From Streptomyces sp. P3 (GTDB lineage: Bacteria; Actinomycetota; Actinomycetes; Streptomycetales; Streptomycetaceae), in NCBI GenBank assembly GCA_016893485.2, contig JAFEKX020000001.1, positions 8,263,501-8,327,500 on the forward strand: 64,000 bases of DNA. Direction: 5' to 3'. Below, in pieces: positions 39,586 to 48,301 of the stretch. Position numbers and translations under genes: made by a program. Numbering within the stretch: the stretch's first letter is position 1; each line of letters opens with the position of its first letter. The notes beneath the pieces are model-generated. The model was not told the DNA's origin. It did no database searches and saw nothing but the letters and a program-made list of their open reading frames with translations.

Positions 39586-41588
39586 TGACCGTCGCCGTGG
39601 AGAAACCGGAGCCCGCGCAGCACGTCGCGGACCCCGCACCGGAAGTGAAGGGCGTACGGCGCAAGGTCAGCCGGCCGATGATGGTGGCCGCGATCCTCGT
39701 CGTGTGGCTGGTGCTGTTCGCCGTGCTGCGCGGGAAGCAGACGCTGACGCTCGCGGCGGCCGATCTCACCGGGCTGCACCGCTGGTTCAACGACCTCAAC
39801 GACTCGATCGGCGCCAACCGCAACTCCAACCCGCTCTTCCTCTACTTCTTCAACGAGATCCGGCAGGTCATCGACAACCTGGTGACCTTCGTCCAGGACC
39901 TGATCTCCCAGCCGAGCGGCGACCGGCCGGTGCCGCAGATCGGCTGGCTCGGGGTCGTCGGCATCGCCGGCTTCGTCTCCTGGGCCGTCGGCAACTGGCG
40001 CGTCGCGCTCCTCGCCATGGCCGGCTTCGCCTTCTTCGGGCTGCAGGGGCTGTGGCAGGAGAGCATGGACACCCTGGCGCTCACCCTCTCCGCGGTCCTC
40101 GTCGCGCTGCTGTTCGCGATCCCGCTGGGGTGTGGGCGGGGCTGTCCGACCGGTTCAACCGGATCGTCACGCCCTTCCTGGACTTCATGCAGACGATGCC
40201 GACCTTCGTCTACCTCGCCCCCTCACCCTGATCTTCCTCATCGGCCCGGCCTCCGCCGTGATCGCCACGGTGATCTACGCGGCCCCGCCCGCGATCCGCA
40301 TCACCGCGCACGGCATCCGGTCCGTACCGGAAACCACGGTGGAAGCGGCCGACTCGATGGGGTCGACGCGCTGGCAGTCGCTGGTCAAAGTACTGCTGCC
40401 GATGGCCAAACGGACCGTGGTGATGGGCGTCAACCAGACCATCATGGCCGCCCTCGCCATGGTCACCATCGCGGCCCTGATCGACGCGCCCGGCCTCGGC
40501 AAGACCGTCATGCAGGCACTGCAGTCCCTCGATGTCGGTACGGCCTTCAACGCGGGCCTCGCCATCGTCGTCATGGCGATCGTCCTCGACCGGGTCACCA
40601 CCGCGTCCAGCACCCGTGCGGAACAGGCCCGGAACTCGAGCGGCCGTCTCCTCACGTGGCGCCGCCCGCTGCTCGGTTCGGGCGCCGTGGGTGTCGTAGT
40701 CCTGATCTATCTGTCGCACACCTACCTCTGGGCGGCGCAGTTCCCCGGCGACGGCACCACCGGCACCCACATCGCCAACGCGGCGGACAGCGTGACCACG
40801 TGGGCGCAGGACAACCTGTCCGGGATCACCAACGCGTTCCGTGACGCGATCACCAACGGACTGCTCAACCCGTTCCAGTCGCTGCTCACCGACTCCCCGT
40901 GGTGGCTCGTCGGCGCGGCCCTCGTCGGGATCGGTGTCGTGGTCGGGGCTGGCGCTCCGGGATCACCACCGCCGTCTGCGTAGGCCTGCTTGTCGGCACG
41001 GGCGTGTGGTCGGACGCCATGACGACACTCGCCTCGACCGTCGTGGCGACGGTGCTGGTGATGGTGCTCGGCATCGCGTTCGGCGTGTGGATGGGGCGCA
41101 GCGCGATGGTGGACCGGCTGCTGCGGCCCACGCTGGACGCGGCGCAGGTCATGCCGCCGTTCGTCTATCTCGTGCCGTTCCTCGCCCTGTTCGGCGCGAC
41201 CCGCTTCACCGCGATCGTCGCCGCGGTCGTGTACGCCGTACCGGTCGCCATCAAGATCACCGCCGACGGGGTGCGGGCCGTGCCCGAGACCACCGTCGAG
41301 GCGGCGACCGCGGCCGGGTGCACCACCTGGCAGATCATCACCAAGGTTCAACTCCCGATGGCACGCAGCGCCTTGACCCTCGCCACCAACCAGGGCCTGA
41401 TCTACGTGCTGTCGATGGTTGTTGTGGGCGGCCTGGTGGGAGCCGGCGCCCTCGGCTACGACGTCGTGGCCGGATTCTCGCAGGGCGAGCTGTACGGCAA
41501 GGGACTGGCGGCGGGGCTCGCCATCGTCCTGCTCGGAGTCATGTTCGACCGGATCACTCAGGCGGCCGCGCGCCGAACCCGCGCTTAA
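39585..41588 (+). CDS. proW: Glycine betaine ABC transporter permease with two MetI-like domains in tandem, frameshifted
   Basis: ATG 39585 (GTG 39582 possible). Two full permease domains occur in one chain. The first contains the coupling motif ETTVEAADSMGSTRWQSLVK (near 40340) and the second ETTVEAATAAGCTTWQIITK (near 41290), each followed by a conserved L-P and helices. About twelve hydrophobic segments in all. Single-base losses near 40124-40130, 40215-40220 and 40944-40950 break the frame. Repaired length about 668 residues, roughly twice ProW. The two domains would form the transport channel without a second subunit. No other permease gene is present. Confidence 0.85.
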
Positions 41589-41602
41589 AGGAGCACGACA
41601 CC

Positions 41603-42568
41603 ATGGCACGACACTGGCGAACCGGCGCGGCCGGCCTGGCCGTTCTCGGTCTCACCCTCACCGCCTGCGGCGGGGCGAAGGTCGGCGACACCTCGTCCGG
41701 CACAAGCAGCGACAGCTCGGGCAAGTGCGGCACCTTCAACCTCGCGGTCAACCCATGGGTGGGCTACGAGGCGGACGCGGCCGTCGTCGCGTACGTCGCA
41801 CAGCACCAACTCGGCTGTACGGTCGACAAGAAGGACCTGAAAGAGGAGATCGCCTGGCAGGGCTTCGGCACCGGCGAGGTCGACGCCGTCCTGGAGAACT
41901 GGGGCCACGACGACCTCAAGAAGAAGTACATCACCGGCCAGAAGACCGCCGTCGAGGCCGGCCAGACCGGCAACAAGGGCATCATCGGCTGGTATGTGCC
42001 GCCGTGGCTCGCCAAGGCCCACCCGGACATCCTCAACTACAAGAACCTGAACAAGTACGCGTCCAAGTTCAAGACCTCCGAGTCGGGCGGCAAGGGCCAA
42101 CTCCTCGACGGGGACCCGTCGTACGTCACCAACGACGCCGCGCTGGTGAAGAACCTGAACCTCGACTTCAAGGTGGTGTACGCGGGCAGCGAGACCGCGC
42201 TCATCCAGGCGTTCCGCACCGCCGAGAAGAACAAGCAGTGGGTCATCGGCTACTTCTACGAGCCGCAGTGGTTTCTCTCCGAGGTCGCGCTGAAGAAGGT
42301 CTCCCTGCCCCAGTACACGACCGGCTGTGACGCCGACGCGGCGAAGATCGCCTGCGACTATCCCGTCTACGACCTCGACAAGATCGTCAGCGCGAAGTTC
42401 GCCAAGTCGGGGAGCCCCGCCTACAACCTGGTGAAGAACTTCAACTGGACCAACGACGACCAGAACACCGTCGCCAAGTACATAGCGCAGGACAAGCTGT
42501 CCGACGACGCGGCGGCGAAGAAGTGGGTCGACGCCAACAAGGACAAGGTCGACGCCTGGCTCAAGTAG
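41603..42568 (+). CDS. proX: Glycine betaine ABC transporter substrate-binding lipoprotein
   Basis: An intact 321-residue protein. ATG 41603 follows AAAGGAG (41587-41593). Lipoprotein signal LAVLGLTLTACGG, then a Ser/Gly/Thr linker. The OpuAC-type domain begins FNLAVNPWVGYEADAAVVAY and continues WQGFGTGEVDAVLENWG, the usual pattern for quaternary-ammonium binding proteins. Aromatic residues expected for the betaine cage (W in NPWVGYEA, W in ENWGH, W in PPWLA) are visible; pocket identity is inferred from the family. Anchored outside the membrane, it hands betaine to the permease. A strong terminator follows. Confidence 0.9.
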   Translation: MARHWRTGAAGLAVLGLTLTACGGAKVGDTSSGTSSDSSGKCGTFNLAVNPWVGYEADAAVVAYVAQHQLGCTVDKKDLKEEIAWQGFGTGEVDAVLENWGHDDLKKKYITGQKTAVEAGQTGNKGIIGWYVPPWLAKAHPDILNYKNLNKYASKFKTSESGGKGQLLDGDPSYVTNDAALVKNLNLDFKVVYAGSETALIQAFRTAEKNKQWVIGYFYEPQWFLSEVALKKVSLPQYTTGCDADAAKIACDYPVYDLDKIVSAKFAKSGSPAYNLVKNFNWTNDDQNTVAKYIAQDKLSDDAAAKKWVDANKDKVDAWLK

Positions 42569-42590
42569 CCCTGGCGAAACCCGGTTGACC

Positions 42591-42636
42591 ATGCCCGGTG
42601 GGCGGTGCGCGCAGGTGCGCACCGCCCACCGGGCAT
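42591..42636 (+). terminator. Strong hairpin terminator after the betaine transporter operon
   Basis: A perfect 20-bp inverted repeat (ATGCCCGGTGGGCGGTGCGC and its complement) with a six-base loop at 42611-42616 starts 22 bases after the proX stop. No T run, typical of Streptomyces. Confidence 0.8.
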
Positions 42637-42728
42637 TGCCGTGCGCCGCCGTGTTCAGGCCGGTGTTTCGGGCTGTTTTCCGACGTCGAGGACCCCTTGA
42701 CACCCGCTCGTCGCGACGGGCACATTGA

Positions 42729-42764
42729 GTTGCGCAACCTGAACCATGTTGCGCAGACAGCAAC
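42729..42764 (+). promoter_or_regulatory. Betaine-regulon operators before dimethylglycine dehydrogenase, site H plus palindrome
   Basis: GTTGCGCAGACAGCAAC (42748-42764) has perfect GTTGC/GCAAC arms with the common spacing. A 10-bp palindrome GTTGCGCAAC (42729-42738) lies 19 bases upstream. The ATG is at 42794. This places the dimethylglycine/sarcosine operon under the same control as betaine synthesis and demethylation. Confidence 0.6.
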
Positions 42765-42793
42765 CGGATTGCTTTCTAGCCGGAGGTGCGGCG

Positions 42794-45229
42794 ATGGCGG
42801 GACCCCGAGTGGTCATCATCGGAGCGGGCGTCGTGGGGGCGGCACTCGCGGACGAGATCTCCGCGCGAGGCTGGACCGAGGTGACCGTGGTCGACCAGGG
42901 CCCGCTGCCCGCCACCGGCGGCTCCTCCTCGCACGCGCCCGGGCTGGTCTTCCAGACCAACTCCTCCAAGACCATGACCGAGTTGGCCCGCTACACGGTC
43001 GAGAAGTTCTGCTCCCTCGACGTCGACGGCAAGCCCTGCTTCCTCCAGGTCGGCGGCCTCGAGGTCGCCACCACCCCCGAGCGGGTCGCCGAACTCCGCC
43101 GCCGCCACGGCTGGATCACCGCGTGGGGCATCGAGGCCCGCCTGCTGAGCCCCGAAGAGTGCGTGGAACAGCACCCGTTGGTGAACCCCGACCGGGTCCT
43201 CGGCGGCCTCCTGGTCCCCACCGACGGCCTCGCCAAAGCCGTCCTCGCGGTGGAGGCCCAGATCCGCCGGGCCACCGAACGCGGCGTGACCTTCCTCGCC
43301 CGCCACGAAGTCCTCGACGTCCAGCAGGCCGACGGCCGTGTCACCGGTGTCCTCACCGACCAGGGCGAGGTCCTCGCCGACATCGTCGTGTGCTGCGCCG
43401 GCATCTGGGGCCCGAAGATCGCCCGCATGGTGGGCATGAGCCTCCCGCTGACCCCGCTCGGCCACCAGCTCGCCTGGACCGGGCCCGTACCCGCCCTCGC
43501 CGGCCAGACCGAGGAGGCCGTCCGTCCGATCCTGCGCCACCAGGACGCCGACCTCTACTACCGCGACCGCTTCGACGCCATCGGCATCGGCTACTACGGC
43601 CACCGCCCCATGCCGATCTCCGCCGACGACATCCTCTCCGTCGACGAGGCCGACGACATGCCGTCCGTCCTCAAGTTCACCGAGGACGACTTCGCCGACG
43701 CCTGGACCGAGACACAGTCGCTCCTCCCCGCCACGAAGGACGCGAAGGTCGAGGAGGGCATCAACGGCCTGTTCTCCTTCACCACCGACAACTTCCCGCT
43801 CCTCGGGGAGAGTTCGGAGGTCAAGGGCTTCTGGGTCGCCGAGGCCGTCTGGGTCACGCACTCGGCGGGCGTCGGCCGCGCGATGGCCGAGTGGCTGGTC
43901 GACGGACACTGCTCGTCCTTCGACCTCCACGAGTGCGACGTCAACCGCTTCGAACAGCACCAACTGGCCCCGGAGTACGTCCTGGCCCGTGACTGCCGGA
44001 ACTTCGTCGAGGTCTACGACATCCTCCACCCTCCAGCCGTCCGGTGACCCGCGCCCGATCCGCACCAGCCCCTTCCACACCCGCCAGGTGGAACACGGCG
44101 CGGTCTTCCTGGAGGCCAACGGCTGGGAACGCCCCCAGTGGTACGAGGCCAACTCGGCTCTCCTGGAGGGCCGTTCGATCCCCACCCCGAACGACTGGGC
44201 CGCCCAGTACTGGTCGCCCATCGTCGGTGCCGAGGCACAGGTCACCCGCGAGACCGTCGCGATGTACGACATGACGGCCCTCAAACGCCTGGAGGTCACC
44301 GGCCCCGGCGCCGCCGACTTCCTGGAGGGCCTGGTCACCGGCAAGGTCGCCAAGTCGGTCGGCTCGGTGACGTACACCCTGCTGCTGGACGAGGACGGCG
44401 GCATCCGCAGCGACATCACCGTCGCCCGCCTGGCCCGCGACCGCTTCCAGGTCGGCGCCAACGGCAACCTCGACCTCGACTGGCTCACCCGCCACCTGCC
44501 CGCCGACGGAACGGTCCAGGTCCGCGACATCACCCCCGGCACCTGCTGCATAGGCCTCTGGGGCCCACTGGCCCGCAAGGTCCTCCAGCCCCTGACGGAC
44601 GAGGACTTCACGAACGAGGGACTCAAGTACTTCCGCGCGAAAAAGGCCTACATCGGAACGGTCCCGGTGACCGCCATGCGCCTGTCCTACGTCGGTGAAC
44701 TCGGCTGGGAGCTGTACACCACCGCCGACCAGGGCCAGAAACTCTGGGACACCCTGTGGCAGGCGGCCGAGCCCCTCGGCGGCATCGTCGCCGGACGCGG
44801 CGCCTTCAACAGCCTCCGCCTGGAGAAGGGCTACCGCTCCTTCGGCACCGACATGACCTACGAGCACGACCCCTACGAGGCCGGCGTCGCCTTCGCCGTC
44901 AAGCTCGACAAGGGCGACTTCCTCGGCAAGGCGGCACTGGAACGTCGAAAGACCTCCGTGCAGCGGCAGTTGACCTGCCTGACCATCGACGACCCGCACT
45001 CCGTCGTCATGGGCAAGGAACCGGTCTACGACGGCGAGCGCGCCGTCGGCTACGTCACCAGCGCCGCCTACGGCTACACGATCGGCAAGGGCATCGCCTA
45101 CGCCTGGCTCCCGGCCGAACTCACCACCCCGGCACCCCGTTGCACATCGGCTACTTCGACCGGCGCGTGGAGGCTGTCGTCGCAGCGGAGCCGCTGTTCG
45201 ACCCGACGATGTCCCGTCTCCGTGGCTGA
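42794..45229 (+). CDS. Dimethylglycine dehydrogenase (FAD oxidase domain + GcvT-like folate domain), frameshifted
   Basis: ATG 42794 follows CGGAGGTG. The N-terminal DAO fold has VVIIGAGVVGAALADEISAR and GGSSSHAPGLVFQTNSSKTM, with SHAPG as the flavin-attachment context in this family. The C-terminal half is GcvT-like: MYDMTALKRLEVTGPGAADF, LSYVGELGWELYT and FNSLRLEKGYRSFGTDM. Single-base losses near 44031-44035 and 45133-45137 break the frame; the true end reads RVEAVVAAEPLFDPTMSRLRG. Repaired length about 812 residues. It converts dimethylglycine to sarcosine and passes the carbon to THF. First gene of a six-gene operon with glyA and soxBDAG. Confidence 0.85.
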
Positions 45230-45250
45230 CCGGAAGGACGCGAACGCCGT

Positions 45251-46538
45251 ATGAACGCGCTCAACACCCCCTGGCCGAACTGGATCCCGAGGTCCACGCC
45301 GCGCTCCGCGCCGAACTGCACCGTCAGCAGTCCACGTTGGAGATGATCGCCTCCGAGAACTTCGCGCCCTCCGCCGTACTGGAGGCGCAGGGCTCGGTCC
45401 TCACCAACAAGTACGCCGAGGGGTATCCCGGCCGCCGCTACTACGGCGGCTGCGAACACGTCGACGTCACCGAGCGGTTGGCGATCGAGCGGGTCAAGTC
45501 CCTGTTCGGGGCGGGCTTCGCGAACGTGCAGCCGCACTCGGGCGCACAGGCCAACACGGCTGTGTTCTTCGCCCTGTTGAAGCCCGGCGACACCGTCCTC
45601 GGCCTCGACCTCGCCCACGGCGGCCACCTCACCCACGGCATGCGCCTCAACTACAGCGGCAAGATGCTGAACGTGGTGCCGTACCACGTCTCCGAGACCG
45701 ACAACCTGGTCGACATGGACGAGGTCGAGCGCCTGGCCAAGGAACACCGCCCCCAGATGATCATCGCCGGATGGTCCGCGTATCCACGGCAGTTGGACTT
45801 CGCCGCCTTCCGCAGGATCGCCGACGAGGTGGGCGCCCTCCTGATGGTCGACATGGCGCACTTCGCGGGCCTCGTCGCCGCAGGCCTGCACCCCAACCCC
45901 GTCCCGCACGCCCACGTGACCACGACCACGACCCACAAGACCCTCGGCGGCCCGCGCGGCGGAGTCGTCCTCACCAACGAGGCCGACCTCGCGAAGAGGA
46001 TCAACTCGGCGGTGTTCCCCGGCATGCAGGGCGGCCCGCTGGAACACGTCATCGCCGCGAAGGCGGTGTCGTTCAAGGTCGCCGCGTCACCGGAGTTCGC
46101 GGAACGCCAGTCCCGCACGCTGGCCGGCTCCCGCATCCTCGCCGAACGCCTCACCCGAGCCGACGTAGCGGCCACCGGCGTGAAGGTCCTCACCGGCGGC
46201 ACGGACGTGCACCTGGTCCTGGTGGACCTGCGCGACTCCGAACTCGACGGCAGGCAGGCGGAAGACCTGCTCCACGAGATCGGCATCACCGTCAACCGCA
46301 ACGCCGTCCCCTTCGACCCACGCCCGCCCATGGTCACGTCCGGCCTGCGCATCGGCACCCCGGCGCTGGCGCTGGCCACGCGGGGCTTCACGGAGGAGGA
46401 CTTCGCGGAGGTGGCCGACGTGATCGCGCTGGCACTCCAACCCGCCCCCGACATCGGCGACTTGAGCACCCGCACGAAGGCACTGGCGGCGAAGCACCCG
46501 CTGTACCCGCACCTGTCCGAGGAAGGCACCCCCGATGA
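45251..46538 (+). CDS. glyA: Serine hydroxymethyltransferase, frameshifted
   Basis: ATG 45251, then a missing C in the run 45266-45270 (repaired start MNALNTPLAELDPEV). Core motifs: MIASENFAPSAVLEAQGS, NKYAEGYPGRRYYGG, VQPHSGAQANTAVFFALL, MVDMAHFAGLVAAGLHPNP and TTTTHKTLGGPRGG with the PLP lysine. With a missing C in the run 46529-46533 the protein ends SEEGTPR at TGA 46536-46538, overlapping the soxB ATG. About 429 residues. It combines glycine with methylene-THF to give serine, so both products of sarcosine oxidation are assimilated. As sequenced, the frame runs on into SoxB without a stop (see findings). Confidence 0.85.
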
Positions 46539-47771
46539 CGACCCCCGTACCCCGGGCGCGGACCTCCCCGAGCACCCCGACCGGCTCTGGCGCACACCCG
46601 AGCCGAAACGCTCGTACGACGTGGTGATCGTCGGCGGCGGCGGCCACGGACTGGCCACCGCCCACTACTTGGCGAAGAACCACGGCATCACCAACGTCGC
46701 CGTGCTGGAGAAGGGGTGGCTCGCGGGCGGCAACATGGCCCGCAACACCACGATCATCCGCTCCAACTACCTGTGGGACGAGAGCGCGGGCATCTACGAG
46801 CACGCGCTCAAGCTGTGGGAGGGCCTGGAGGAGGACCTGGACTACCCGATCCTCTTCTCCCAGCGCGGCGTCCTCAACCTCGCCCACAGTCTCCAGGACG
46901 TCCGGGACAGCGTGCGCCGAGTGGAGGCGAACCGCCTCAACGGCGTGGACGCGGAATGGCTCGACGAACGGCAGGTCAAGGAGGTCTGCCCGATCGTCAA
47001 CACCTCACCGGACGTGCGCTATCCGGTCATGGGAGCGACGTACCAACCCCGCGCGGGCATCGCCAAACACGACCACGTGGCATGGGGACTGGCCCGCTCC
47101 GCCGACGCGGCCGGCATCGACCTCATCCAGAACTGCGAGGTCACCGGTCTCGACATCATCGACGGCAGGGGGTGGTCGGCGTACAGACCACACGCGGCCC
47201 GATGGCGGCGGGCAAGGTGGCGCTCTGCTCGGCGGGCCACACATCGGTGCTGGCGGCCATGGCGGGCATCAAACTCCCGCTCCAGAGCCACCCGTTGCAG
47301 GCACTGGTCTCGGAACTCCTGGAACCGGTCCACCCCACGGTGGTCATGTCGAACGCGGTCCATGTGTACGTGAGCCAGGCGCACAAGGGCGAGTTGGTGA
47401 TGGGCGCGGGCATCGACTCGTACAACTCCTATACGCAGCGCGGCGCGTTCCACATCATCGAGGAGCAGATGGCGGCGGCGCTGGAGCTGTTCCCTGTCTT
47501 CGCCCGCGCGCACGTCCTGCGCACGTGGGGCGGCATCGTGGACGTCACCCCCGACGCGTCACCGATCGTGGGCCTCACGCCGGTGGACAACCTGTACCTC
47601 AACTGCGGCTGGGGAACAGGTGGTTTCAAGGCCACCCCGGGCGTCGGCTGGGTCTACGCGCACACCATCGCCCACGACACGCCTCACCCCCTCAACGCCC
47701 CCTTCTCGCTCGACCGTTTCACCACCGGCGCGCTCGTCGACGAGCACGGTGCCGCCGCGGTGGCCCACTAG
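46535..47771 (+). CDS. soxB: Sarcosine oxidase subunit beta, frameshifted
   Basis: The likely start is ATG 46535 (MTTPVPRA), with a one-base change before DLPEHPDRLWRTPEPKRSYD near 46555-46560. FAD motif VVIVGGGGHGLATAHYLAKN, then GWLAGGNMARNTTIIRSNYL (flavin attachment region of heterotetrameric sarcosine oxidase). Later YQPRAGIAKHDHVAWGLAR and GGIVDVTPDASPIVGLTPV. A lost G near 47168-47172 breaks the frame. About 413 residues. The beta subunit holds FAD and covalent FMN and oxidises sarcosine. Followed by SoxD, SoxA and SoxG in the canonical order. Confidence 0.85.
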
Positions 47772-47782
47772 GGAGCCGAACG

Positions 47783-48301
47783 ATGCTGCTGATCCCCTGC
47801 CCCTGGTGCGGGCCCCGCGACGAAGCCGAGTTCCACTACGGCGGCCAGGCCCACGTCGCCTACCCGCGAACCCCGTCCGAACTGACCGACGAGGAGTGGG
47901 CCCGCTACCTCTTCTTCCGCGCCAACCCGAAGGGCCCGTTCGCCGAACGCTGGAGCCACACGGCGGGCTGCCGCCGATGGTTCAACGCGGTGCGGGACAC
48001 GGCGACGAACGAGATCCTGGCGGTGTACCGGGCGGGGGAGAAGCAGCCAACACCGGTTGAGTTGAAGGCAGTTGACGACTCCCCGGCGGCTTCCGAACAG
48101 CCGAGCCCGCCGTCATCGGCTCGACCGACGTCCACTCTTCGGCCAGGGCCCGCAAAATCAGCCCGTCCGGCGTTTGAGGACGAGGCCCTTTCGGGGCCGA
48201 CGGGGTCCAGGGGCGGAGCCCCTGGGAGCGGGGTCGAAGGGGCGGAGCCCCTGGAGGACGGGACGGGGAGGGGCGGCGGGGGCGCCGCATCCATCAGCGA
48301 C
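47783..48301 (+). CDS. soxD: Sarcosine oxidase subunit delta; frame continues into SoxA without a stop
   Basis: ATG 47783, 11 bases after the soxB stop. The first 95 residues are a standard SoxD: LIPCPWCGPRDEAEFHYGG (zinc Cys pair and conserved His), DEEWARYLFFRANPKGPFAE and HTAGCRRWFNAVRDT. The family normally ends near residue 100. Here the frame stays open through a Pro/Ser-rich stretch, a 65-bp dispersed repeat (48158-48222) and a GC-rich segment into SoxA. I set the end where SoxA similarity begins. Either a base is missing after residue 100 and the stop is hidden, or this strain makes a SoxD-SoxA fusion. The delta subunit stabilises the heterotetramer through its zinc site. Confidence 0.75.
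48158..48222 (-). repeat. 65-bp dispersed intergenic repeat, copy 2 (inverted)
   Basis: Reverse complement of copy 1 at 35741-35805 with about five mismatches. It lies between the SoxD and SoxA conserved regions and is translated in frame as SARPAFEDEALSGPTGSRGG. The element itself ends in a GGGGC-GGA-GCCCC mini-hairpin. Confidence 0.75.
48208..48255 (+). repeat. Short direct repeat beside copy 2
   Basis: The block AGGGGCGGAGCCCCTGG occurs twice, at about 48208-48224 and 48238-48254. Each copy contains the palindromic GGGGC-GGA-GCCCC. The second copy looks like a duplicated end of the 65-bp element. Confidence 0.6.
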
